From contig NZ_QWDC01000001.1 in the NCBI RefSeq assembly GCF_003432115.1, positions 372,001-436,000 on the forward strand: DNA of 64,000 bases. Reading direction: 5' to 3'. Position numbers and translations under genes: made by a program. Below the pieces are notes generated by a model, which was not told where the DNA came from, did no database searches, and was given only the letters and a program-made list of their open reading frames with translations. Each line of letters opens with the position of its first letter. Position 1 is the stretch's first letter. This document shows positions 1-7,468 of the stretch, piece by piece. This stretch comes from Mucilaginibacter conchicola. GTDB taxonomy: Bacteria > Bacteroidota > Bacteroidia > Sphingobacteriales > Sphingobacteriaceae.

Positions 1-1349
1 GTCCCGATACTGCCGAACCTTTGATACAGGATACGCTGAACACCATCCGCCTGATGAAGCAGATACAGCACAGCAACGGCGAAAAGGGTTGCCAGCGATT
101 TATCATCAGCAATTGCCAGCAGGCATCTGATATTCTGCAACTAATTGCCCTGCACCTGTGGAGCGGCTGGGAAAAAGATAAACTGAGCATTGATTTTATG
201 CCATTGTTTGAGACCGTTAACGATCTTAAACATGCCAGCGAAGTAATGGAGCGTTTGTACACGCATCCATTCTACAAAAGCCACTTAAAGGCACGTGGTA
301 ATAAGCAAACCATTATGCTTGGCTTTAGCGATAGTACCAAAGATGGCGGCTACCTGATGGCAAACTGGAGTATCTACAAAGCAAAAGTTGAGCTTACGGC
401 CATGGCACGCAAGCATGGCATACAACTGGCCTTCTTTGATGGCCGCGGCGGCCCGCCTGCACGTGGTGGTGGTAAAACACACCGTTTTTATGCATCAATG
501 GGTAAAGAGATAGCAAACGACCATATCCAGTTGACCATACAAGGCCAAACTGTAAGTTCGCAATACGGTTCGGTAGAAACTGCAAGGTTCAATACCGAGC
601 AGCTGATCAGCGCGGGTATTACCTCGGCATTGCATCCAAACCATCATGATCTGCTTGATGCCAAGCACAAAGCCCTGATAGCAGAGATGGCCGAGAACAG
701 CCACAAGTTATTCCTCGAGCTGCGCGAGCATCCGTTGTTCCTGGAGTACCTGGAAAAATATAGTCCGCTGAAGTTACTGTCGCAGATCAACATCAGCAGC
801 CGCCCAACCAAACGTAATTCGGGTGCCAAATTGAAGCTTGATGATCTGCGTGCTATCAGTTTTGTAACCTCGTGGAGCCAGTTAAAACAAAACATCCCTG
901 GTTTTTACGGTGTGGGCACAGCGCTTAAGAAAATGAAAGACAATGGCAGCTGGGAAGATGTACGCGACCTGTACCACAAGTCGGGTTTCTTTAAAACCAT
1001 GCTGGATAACTGTATGATGTCAATGTCTAAAGCAGATTTCCGCGTTACAGCTTATATGGAGAAGGATAAAAAATTCGCCAAGTTCTGGAAAGGTCTAAAA
1101 GCCGAATATGAGCTGACCAAACAAATGCTGCTTGAACTTACCGAAACGACCGTGTTGATGGAAGAGTTTCCTGTAGACAGGCGCTCTATCGGCGTGCGCG
1201 AGCGCATTGTTTTGCCATTGGTTATCATCCAGCACTATGCCCTGCAATGCCTTAACAATACTGATGATGAGGAATTGACCGGCATTTACAATAAGCTGGT
1301 TATCCGCACGGTATACGGTATTGTAAACGCAGGCCGCAACCTGGCATAA
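1..1349 (+). CDS. ppc: Phosphoenolpyruvate carboxylase, C-terminal part (5' end outside window)
   Basis: This is the last part of PEP carboxylase, which makes oxaloacetate from PEP and bicarbonate to refill the TCA cycle in the cytoplasm. The frame is open from base 3, so the true start lies upstream; about 449 codons of a protein usually near 850-900 residues are visible. Seen are the active-site stretch GFSDSTKDGG (canonical GYSDSxKDxG) and the glycine-rich loop FDGRGGPPARGGG, which carries the catalytic arginines of the family. The C terminus reads NAGRNLA where most PEPCs end in RNTG, an oddity discussed as a finding. The next gene follows after about 80 bp. Identification is firm. Confidence 0.95.
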   Translation, partial: PDTAEPLIQDTLNTIRLMKQIQHSNGEKGCQRFIISNCQQASDILQLIALHLWSGWEKDKLSIDFMPLFETVNDLKHASEVMERLYTHPFYKSHLKARGNKQTIMLGFSDSTKDGGYLMANWSIYKAKVELTAMARKHGIQLAFFDGRGGPPARGGGKTHRFYASMGKEIANDHIQLTIQGQTVSSQYGSVETARFNTEQLISAGITSALHPNHHDLLDAKHKALIAEMAENSHKLFLELREHPLFLEYLEKYSPLKLLSQINISSRPTKRNSGAKLKLDDLRAISFVTSWSQLKQNIPGFYGVGTALKKMKDNGSWEDVRDLYHKSGFFKTMLDNCMMSMSKADFRVTAYMEKDKKFAKFWKGLKAEYELTKQMLLELTETTVLMEEFPVDRRSIGVRERIVLPLVIIQHYALQCLNNTDDEELTGIYNKLVIRTVYGIVNAGRNLA

Positions 1350-1428
1350 AACTGTTACAATAAATATAAAGCGCATTTCAAACTGTATAGCGCCTGCTTT
1401 GTTACGTAAATATTAAACCCATATTTAC

Positions 1429-1953
1429 ATGAGAAGGTTAGGCGCTATACTTATTTTGGTTACCGTTTTTGAAATTTTGGCCTGCGGCGATCGCAAGGGC
1501 AGAAATTACAATAATGATGCATTGGCCGATAACGCCAAAGTGTTTGTTGAAACCGCCCACGAAGCCGGTTTGGCAGAAATACAACTTTCGCAGTTGGCGC
1601 TTAAACAATCAAAAGATACATCTATCACCTCGATGGCCAAACGTATCATAGCCGATCATACCGATGCTGATGCTCAATTAAAAAAGATAGCCAGCGAAGC
1701 TAAGATCAATTTAAGTGACACGCTTACCGCTATTCATACTGAAGCACTTAATAGTTTAAAAACTAAATCAGATACTGCCTTTGATAAAGCCTATTCGCAG
1801 GTGATGGTTAACGATCACGAGAAGGCCATTAAGCTATTTACCGCTGCTATTGAAAGCACCGGCGGCGATGTACAAAACTTTGCCAAAGCCACTCTGCCAA
1901 AACTACAAAGCCATTTTAAAGTAGCCGATAGTATTTGTAAGGATATGAAGTAA
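1429..1953 (+). CDS. DUF4142 family lipoprotein
   Basis: The 174-residue product starts with a lipoprotein signal (hydrophobic stretch ending LAC, Cys at residue 19), so it is probably anchored in the envelope. The rest is helical and charged and fits the DUF4142 family, a four-helix ferritin-like fold predicted to be extracytoplasmic. Supporting motifs are the FVETAHEAGLAEIQLSQLAL stretch and the paired AKRIIADHTDADAQLKKIA and VMVNDHEKAIKLF segments. The biochemical role of the family is not established. Its stop codon is followed directly by a dispersed repeat (1954-2071). An overlapping 60-codon frame at 1469 is a shadow. Confidence 0.85.
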   Translation: MRRLGAILILVTVFEILACGDRKGRNYNNDALADNAKVFVETAHEAGLAEIQLSQLALKQSKDTSITSMAKRIIADHTDADAQLKKIASEAKINLSDTLTAIHTEALNSLKTKSDTAFDKAYSQVMVNDHEKAIKLFTAAIESTGGDVQNFAKATLPKLQSHFKVADSICKDMK

Positions 1954-2071
1954 GTCTGAATCAGGATTTACAGGATTGTCGGGGCTCGAATTTTCGGAAT
2001 TGAAAGAATTTGAAGAAGTTACTACTTAATTTAAAAACAGTTTTTCAAATTCTTTCAATTCGAGTTCAGAC
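1954..2071. repeat. Dispersed repeat family A, copy 1 (GTCTGAATCAGGATTTACAG type)
   Basis: The element begins GTCTGAATCAGGATTTACAG right after the DUF4142 stop and ends TTCAGAC, so its tips are inverted (GTCTGAA/TTCAGAC). Inside, GAATTGAAAGAATTTGAA near 2000 pairs with its inverse TTCAAATTCTTTCAATTC near 2045, giving a long AT-rich hairpin. A related copy in the opposite orientation is at 56085-56164. The right tip supplies the stop codon of the convergent DUF4268 gene. It could also act as a bidirectional terminator. Confidence 0.75.
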
Positions 2072-2527
2072 ACTCACCCCGAAGGCATATTTCACATCGC
2101 TCCAAAACTCATCCAATGCAATAATGCGGAGTTTAAAAAAGGAGATTAGATCGGGCCAGTTTTCCTGCTGATAGATACTGGTGGGGGAAATCTCTTTGTA
2201 AATACGGCTGATGGTTTTGCCGTACTCATCTACATCATGCAGTTGCCAATGCCATTCTTCGCCTAAAGTATCGTGCAGGATGTTCTTGTAAGTTTCCAGC
2301 TGTTCAAAATATAATTCCTGTAGTTCTGTATCGGGATGAGCGATCTCTATAGAAATACTGGCCAATTTATTATCTGCCTGCATCCTGAAATAAATGTGCT
2401 TGGCACCTGTTTTATAATTCACCCAGTTTACGCGCAACCCTTCTGCAGAAAACACAGGGGCCATATACTGCCCAAATGCTGTCCAGAATGCTTGCCGTAA
2501 TTGAGATGCTTGTTCTTTGCTGTACAT
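2066..2527 (-). CDS. DUF4268 domain protein
   Basis: A 153-residue protein without signal peptide or membrane segment, rich in aromatic and acidic residues, matching the pattern of DUF4268 proteins (N-terminal FWTAFGQYM, then a mixed alpha/beta body with IEIAHPD and EEWHWQLHD). DUF4268 is found alone or attached to restriction-related and nuclease proteins, but nothing here points to such a context and no function is assigned. Its last sense codon and stop (GTC TGA) lie inside the tip of the dispersed repeat at 1954-2071. Upstream, 2543-2635, is another dispersed palindrome. Confidence 0.75.
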   Translation of the reverse strand: MYSKEQASQLRQAFWTAFGQYMAPVFSAEGLRVNWVNYKTGAKHIYFRMQADNKLASISIEIAHPDTELQELYFEQLETYKNILHDTLGEEWHWQLHDVDEYGKTISRIYKEISPTSIYQQENWPDLISFFKLRIIALDEFWSDVKYAFGVSV

Positions 2528-2542
2528 TTATTAATAGAATTT

Positions 2543-2635
2543 GTCATTGCGATCCGCCGGATGGCGGAGAAGCAATCTCCTCGCGGATAATTAACGCGAG
2601 GAGATTGCCGCGTCGCTATCGCTCCTCGCAATGAC
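2543..2635 (-). repeat. Dispersed 93-bp palindromic repeat family B, copy 1
   Basis: The element runs from GTCATTGCGATCCGCC to CTCCTCGCAATGAC, so the ends are inverted copies (GTCATTGCGA/TCGCAATGAC). Internal stems are CGAGGAGATTGC against GCAATCTCCTCG and a small CCGCC/GGCGG hairpin. A second copy, also exactly 93 bp but in the opposite orientation, lies at 62425-62517. Size and structure suit a non-autonomous REP/MITE-like element. Confidence 0.85.
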
Positions 2636-2643
2636 AATAATTG

Positions 2644-4791
2644 TTATTTCACTTTAAACTCTTTAACCACCTTTTCATCCGCAGAATTACTGCCGAGTAT
2701 GAGTTTGTAATCTCCCGCATACAATTTCCATTCGCGGTGATATAAGTCCCATTTCTGTAATTCTTTAACAGGCACATTGATCGTAACGGTGGTCTCGCCG
2801 CCTTTGTTGACCGTTACACGTTTAAATGCCTTTAACTCTTTAAGCGGCATGCGTTCAACCTGCGGATATTGGATGTAGGCCTGCACCACCTCATCGGCGT
2901 TGATATTGCCTGTGTTTTTCACAGCGATGGTGAAGCTTACTGTATCTTTCAATGTATAACCCAATTTTAATTCGCTTTTAGATGCATACTCAAATTTGGT
3001 ATAGCTTAATCCGAAACCAAATGGATACTGCACCGGCCCGTTATAATAACGGTAAGTGCGGCCGGCCATGTTGTAATTCTTATAATCGGGCACGTTGCTC
3101 AGGCTCTTGTAAAAAGTAAGCGGCAAATGGCCTGATGGTGAAACATCGCCAAAAAGGATATCTGCCAAAGCGTTGCCGCCCTGCTCACCCGGGTACCAGG
3201 CAAGGATAACGGCATCAGCATATTGGGCAACGGCATCAATGTTAACGTCGCTGCCGGCGGTTACTACCGCTATGATCAGTTTCTTCATATCGCTGCGCAG
3301 CTTTTTCAGGAAAGCGATATGGCTGGCAGGCAATTCCAGATTCAACCTGTCGCCGCCACCTGCCGCAAGGAAAGCGTCACCTTCTTCACCTTCATTAACC
3401 GGTGATAAACCAAGCACAGCAATGGTCACATCGGCGTTACCGGCAGCCCATATCCCGCCGAAGTGCGTGGTATCGCGGTTATCCGCTCCCAAATCATACT
3501 CTACACGTGCGGCAGGGCCAACGGCAGCTGTAATACCTTCTACAAAATTGATCACTTTGCCCGTGCCGTGGTAGTTGCCCACCAATGCATCGTATGAGGT
3601 AGCATTAGGGCCAACCACCATGTAGCTGCTATATTTTTGTTTGCTCAGTGGCAGTATGTTCTTATCGTTCTTTAACAATACCATGCTTTGCTGCGCCACT
3701 CTACGCGCCAATTCAATGTGTTGTGCGTTATGCACGCTATCTGCGCCATAAGCATGATATGGGTTCAGTTTGGCATCATCATAAAAACCCAATTTAAATT
3801 GTGTACGCAGCGTAGCAGATAATGCTTTATCTATATCAGCCTTCTTAAGCAAGCCACGCTGAACTGCTTTCATCACATCGTTTTGAAGCAGGGTAGAGCA
3901 ATCCAGGTCTACACCAGCTTTTATAGCGTCAGCAGCCACAACAACCTGGTCGGGCGTGGTTTTGTGTCGAAGGTAGATGTCGTCGAGCGCGCCGCAGTCG
4001 GTCACCACGTGGCCCTTAAACTGCCATTCTTTCAGCAGGATATCGCGCAGCAAAGTATTACTGGTACAGCAGGGTTCGTTGTTTACACGATTGTAGGCAC
4101 ACATTACACTTTCTACGCCGCCATCTACCAGGTATTTAAACGAGTAGAGGTAAGTTTCGCGCAGGTCTTTCTCATCAATAATAGCATTAAACTCGTGCCT
4201 GCCTGCCTCAGGGCCACTGTGTACGGCGTAATGTTTAGCCGTTGCACTGGCTTTTAAATAATGCGGATCATCGCCTTGTAAACCGGTTACAAAAGCACGC
4301 CCCATACGCGAGGTAAGGAAAGGATCTTCACCATAGGTTTCCTGCCCGCGGCCCCAGCGCGGGTCGCGGAAGATATTGATATTAGGCGTCCAGAAAGTAA
4401 GCCCCATATACTGCAAACGCCTGCCCAAACCCGTCGACAGGTTATACTTGGCACGGGCCTCGGTTGAGATAACCGTCGATACCTGTTTCAGCAGGTCATC
4501 ATTAAAAGTAGCCGCCATGCCAATAGCCTGCGGAAATATCGTCGCTTCACCTGCACGGGCAACGCCGTGTAAAGCTTCGTTCCACCAATTATAAGCGGGT
4601 ATACCTAAACGCGGTACTGCCTTGCTGTTATAACCTAAAAGGGATATTTTCTCTTCGAGCGTAAGTTTGGTGAGCAGGTCTTTTACTCTTACGTCGATCG
4701 CTTTATTAGCATCTTTATAAACCGGTTGCGATTGCGCAAATGCACCGAAAGGCAGTGCAAGCAATAACAGGTAGCGAAGTTTCATAGGCAT
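2644..4791 (-). CDS. Secreted glycoside hydrolase family 3 (beta-glucosidase/beta-xylosidase type)
   Basis: The 715-residue enzyme has a signal peptide ending AFA-Q at residue 20, so it should act in the periplasm or outside. GH3 N-terminal barrel residues include WWNEALHG (69-76), KHYAVHSG (186-193) and the nucleophile region VVTDCGALDD with Asp265. The C-terminal alpha/beta sandwich domain follows from about 385, and a fibronectin-III-like domain ends the protein (PLKELKAFKRV). The layout and the VNEGEEGD stretch resemble GH3 beta-xylosidase/arabinosidase enzymes more than cellobiases, but substrate cannot be fixed. Start could also be the Met two codons later (4785). It is divergent from a GH29 fucosidase, suggesting joint degradation of plant or glycoprotein glycans. 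Confidence 0.92.
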   Translation of the reverse strand: MPMKLRYLLLLALPFGAFAQSQPVYKDANKAIDVRVKDLLTKLTLEEKISLLGYNSKAVPRLGIPAYNWWNEALHGVARAGEATIFPQAIGMAATFNDDLLKQVSTVISTEARAKYNLSTGLGRRLQYMGLTFWTPNINIFRDPRWGRGQETYGEDPFLTSRMGRAFVTGLQGDDPHYLKASATAKHYAVHSGPEAGRHEFNAIIDEKDLRETYLYSFKYLVDGGVESVMCAYNRVNNEPCCTSNTLLRDILLKEWQFKGHVVTDCGALDDIYLRHKTTPDQVVVAADAIKAGVDLDCSTLLQNDVMKAVQRGLLKKADIDKALSATLRTQFKLGFYDDAKLNPYHAYGADSVHNAQHIELARRVAQQSMVLLKNDKNILPLSKQKYSSYMVVGPNATSYDALVGNYHGTGKVINFVEGITAAVGPAARVEYDLGADNRDTTHFGGIWAAGNADVTIAVLGLSPVNEGEEGDAFLAAGGGDRLNLELPASHIAFLKKLRSDMKKLIIAVVTAGSDVNIDAVAQYADAVILAWYPGEQGGNALADILFGDVSPSGHLPLTFYKSLSNVPDYKNYNMAGRTYRYYNGPVQYPFGFGLSYTKFEYASKSELKLGYTLKDTVSFTIAVKNTGNINADEVVQAYIQYPQVERMPLKELKAFKRVTVNKGGETTVTINVPVKELQKWDLYHREWKLYAGDYKLILGSNSADEKVVKEFKVK

Positions 4792-4895
4792 ATTTTAACG
4801 GATGGCTAACTTAAAAGAAATAGCCCGCACTGCCAATTATTTAGCTTTAAATATTACTTTAGCGTAATCCTGCGCAATTATAAATTATCTGCTTT

Positions 4896-6413
4896 ATGAA
4901 ACTTTTACCGGCATTATTATTACTGCTTCCGTCGTTGGCATTTGCACAACCGGCACCAAAACCTTACGGCCCGCTACCCACCCAAGGGCAGCTAAACTGG
5001 CAGGAAACCGGCATGTACTGCATTGTACACTGGAGCACTGCTACTTATACCGATAAAGAATGGGGCTACGGCGACGAAAGCCCGGAAATAGTGAACCCAT
5101 CAAACTTTGATGCCATGCAGATAGTCGGCGCGGCAAAAGCAGGCGGTTTTAAAGGTATCATCGTTGTAGCCAAACACCATGATGGCTTTTGCCTGTGGCC
5201 TACCAAAACCACAGATCATAACATCTCAAAAAGCCCATACAAGAAAGGCAAAGGCGATATTTTACGCGAATACCGCCAGGCCTGCGATAAACTGGGCATG
5301 AAGATGGGAGTTTACTGCTCGCCATGGGACAGGAATAACAAGTTTTACGGCAAGCCGGAATATGTGACCGAAGTTTACCGTAAGCAACTACAAGAACTAT
5401 ACACCAATTACGGCCCGCTGTTTATTACCTGGCACGATGGCGCCAATGGCGGCGACGGTTACTATGGTGGCGCACGCGAGGTGAGAAAAATTGACCGATC
5501 AACCTATTACGGCTGGGATACTACCTGGGGAATAGCCCGCAAACTGCAACCAAACGCTGTAATTTTTGGTGATGTTGGCCCTGATGTGCGCTGGGTAGGC
5601 AACGAGAACGGCAAAGCCGGCGAAACCTGCTGGGCAACCTACACACCGCACGCACCAGATGAAGGCAAAACACCGGGCAACGGCTATGTAAAAGATTATG
5701 AAGGTACCGATGGCCACCGCGATGGCAAATTCTGGATGCCGGCAGAGTGCGACGTATCGCTGCGCCCGGGATGGTTCTACCACAAACGCCAGGACGATTC
5801 GGTTAAAACGCCGACCAAGTTGTTAGAACTATACTACAGCAGCGTTGGCCGCGGCGCAGCGTTTGATCTTGGACTATCGCCCGACCAAACCGGTAACTTA
5901 AGTAATAATGATGTAGCGTCGTTAAAAGCTTTCGGTACGATATTAACAAACACCTTTGCCTCTAACCTTGCAAAAGGTGCCACCATTACCGCCAGCAATG
6001 TACGCGGTAAAAACGCCGCCAAATACGGTACTGCTAAACTAACTGATGCAGACCGCTACACCTATTGGGCAACCGATGATAAAGTAACCACCGGCAACAT
6101 AGTAGCCGATGTGCACAAGCCTGTTACGTTTGATGTGATACGCCTGCGGGAGAACATTAAGCTTGGTCAGCGTATTGATGCGGTGGCGGTTGATGTATGG
6201 GAAGATGGTAAATGGAAAGAAATTGCAACAGCAACCAGCATAGGCGGTAACCGCCTGATAAGATTATCAGAAAAAGTGACTGTCCAAAAGGTAAGGGTGC
6301 GTGTTATTAAAGCATCTGCCAGTATTGCCTTAAGCGATTTTGGTTTATTTAAAGATGCATCAAAAGATGGCATTGCTGCCATGATGGATAACCCGAAGCC
6401 ACAAAAGTTTTAA
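4896..6413 (+). CDS. Secreted alpha-L-fucosidase, GH29, with C-terminal discoidin-like domain
   Basis: The 505-residue product has a signal peptide (cleavage near AFA-Q, residue 18) and a GH29 catalytic barrel: HWSTATYTDKEWGYG (45-59), HHDGFCLW (94-101) and FITWHDGANGGDG with Asp181 as the likely nucleophile. From about residue 355 a beta-sandwich of the F5/8 type C (discoidin) kind follows (LAKGATITASNVRG, YWATDD), usually carbohydrate binding. Family enzymes release alpha-linked fucose. The next gene starts 1 bp after the stop, so the two are co-transcribed. Divergent from the GH3 gene across about 100 bp; both may share control, though no clear operator is visible. Confidence 0.92.
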   Translation: MKLLPALLLLLPSLAFAQPAPKPYGPLPTQGQLNWQETGMYCIVHWSTATYTDKEWGYGDESPEIVNPSNFDAMQIVGAAKAGGFKGIIVVAKHHDGFCLWPTKTTDHNISKSPYKKGKGDILREYRQACDKLGMKMGVYCSPWDRNNKFYGKPEYVTEVYRKQLQELYTNYGPLFITWHDGANGGDGYYGGAREVRKIDRSTYYGWDTTWGIARKLQPNAVIFGDVGPDVRWVGNENGKAGETCWATYTPHAPDEGKTPGNGYVKDYEGTDGHRDGKFWMPAECDVSLRPGWFYHKRQDDSVKTPTKLLELYYSSVGRGAAFDLGLSPDQTGNLSNNDVASLKAFGTILTNTFASNLAKGATITASNVRGKNAAKYGTAKLTDADRYTYWATDDKVTTGNIVADVHKPVTFDVIRLRENIKLGQRIDAVAVDVWEDGKWKEIATATSIGGNRLIRLSEKVTVQKVRVRVIKASASIALSDFGLFKDASKDGIAAMMDNPKPQKF

Positions 6414-6414
6414 G

Positions 6415-7293
6415 ATGAGAAGCTTGCTCATTTTCCTTTGCTTTTGCTCATTATCGGCATTTGCGCAAACATCACAACTGTTTGATGCCGGTGCGAAACC
6501 AAAGTTAGTGTCAAATCAATTTGAGTTTACCGAAGGGCCGGCGGTTGACAGGCAAGGGAATATTTATTTTACCGATCAACCCCATAACAAGATCTGGAAA
6601 TATGATACCAACGGCAGGCTATCCGTTTTTATGGACAAAGCAGGCCGTGCCAACGGCACTTATTTCGATACAAAAGGTAACCTGATAGCCTGTGCAGATG
6701 AACATAACCAGCTTTGGCAGATCAGTCCGCAGAAAAAGGTAAAAGTATTGCTTGAGGATTACGAAGGTAAACTGTTCAACGGCCCTAACGATCTTTGGAT
6801 AGACAAGTACGACAACATCTACTTTACCGACCCGTATTTTCAGCGCGACTACTGGACACGCAATAAGTCTGAAATGAGCGGCGAGAAAGTATTCCTGCTA
6901 AGAAAAGGACAAAACAAACCGATCCTACTTGACAGCATGGTAAAGCCCAACGGCATTGTAGGCACGCCAGATGGTAAACATCTTTTTGTAGCTGATATCG
7001 GTGCCGGCAAGATTTATAAATACGATATTAAACCTGATGGCAATATCACCAACAAACGCTCATTCTTTACCGAAACCGCAGATGGTATTACTTTGGATGA
7101 ACAGGGTAATCTATATTTGGCAGGCAAGGGCGTTACCATCATCAACCCAAAGGGAGAGAAGATAAGCCATATCGATATCTCTGAGCCATGGACGGCTAAC
7201 CTATGTTTCGGCGGCAAGGGCAGGAGAACGCTTTTTATCACCGCATCGAAAGCGGTTTATGTGATACGGATGAAGGTTAGGGGAGTGGAATAG
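6415..7293 (+). CDS. Secreted SMP-30/gluconolactonase family protein
   Basis: The 292-residue protein starts with a signal peptide (SAFA-Q, residue 18) and folds as a six-bladed propeller of the SMP-30/gluconolactonase/LRE-like family. Likely divalent metal ligands are Glu40 (FTEGPA), Asn125 (NGPNDL), Asn179 (KPNGI) and Asp223 (ADGIT), the usual E-N-N-D set. Members hydrolyse sugar lactones. Being tightly coupled to the fucosidase (1-bp gap), it may process an oxidised sugar lactone such as a fuconolactone, but that is inference. Downstream is a partial dispersed repeat. Confidence 0.88.
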   Translation: MRSLLIFLCFCSLSAFAQTSQLFDAGAKPKLVSNQFEFTEGPAVDRQGNIYFTDQPHNKIWKYDTNGRLSVFMDKAGRANGTYFDTKGNLIACADEHNQLWQISPQKKVKVLLEDYEGKLFNGPNDLWIDKYDNIYFTDPYFQRDYWTRNKSEMSGEKVFLLRKGQNKPILLDSMVKPNGIVGTPDGKHLFVADIGAGKIYKYDIKPDGNITNKRSFFTETADGITLDEQGNLYLAGKGVTIINPKGEKISHIDISEPWTANLCFGGKGRRTLFITASKAVYVIRMKVRGVE

Positions 7294-7319
7294 TTTCTTT
7301 GCGATAGTGTCTTGCATTT

Positions 7320-7346
7320 GGGATGCTGAAACAAGTTCAGCATGAC
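7320..7346. repeat. Half-element of dispersed palindrome family D
   Basis: GGGATGCTGAAACAAGTTC followed by AGCATGAC is an imperfect inverted repeat whose reverse complement matches the left arm of the larger element at 63221-63296 (GTCATGCTGAATTTATTTCA). It looks like a single arm of that element. Confidence 0.6.
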
Positions 7347-7396
7347 TTGATGGTTAGTTTTTCTGTGATTTAAGAACCGGATAGATACCTATCCTT

Positions 7397-7446
7397 TATC
7401 TCTAATCACCAATTGACTAATCTCTGACTTCAACTAATCTCTAAAA
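7397..7446. repeat. Degenerate ACTAATCTCT repeats
   Basis: The stretch between the lactonase and mtaB is built of spaced variants of CTAATC/ACTAATCTCT (CTCTAATCACC, GACTAATCTCTGAC, CAACTAATCTCT). The same motif in both orientations fills 52310-52440. It ends only a few bases before the mtaB -7 box. Confidence 0.5.
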
Positions 7447-7450
7447 ATCT

Positions 7451-7458
7451 TATCTTTG
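7451..7458 (+). promoter_or_regulatory. Bacteroidota -7 box TATCTTTG for mtaB
   Basis: TATCTTTG matches the TAnnTTTG -7 consensus of the Bacteroidota primary sigma factor. The ATG of mtaB is only 10 bases further on, implying a 5' leader of a few bases. No convincing -33 TTTG was seen. Confidence 0.65.
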
Positions 7459-7468
7459 CGGCTTGCAA

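Noticed and set aside
2066..2527. Restriction-modification or defence link of the DUF4268 protein
   Set aside because: Some DUF4268 domains accompany nucleases, but no nuclease or methylase is adjacent here.
2543..2635. CRISPR array or insertion sequence
   Set aside because: The palindromes are single copies at scattered sites without spacers, and carry no reading frame; no array or transposase gene was found in the window.
3173..3574. 133-codon plus-strand frame
   Set aside because: Antisense to the GH3 gene; composition follows from the reverse strand.
7463..7468. TTG start for mtaB
   Set aside because: Adds two residues only; ATG 7469 matches family starts and the -7 box position.
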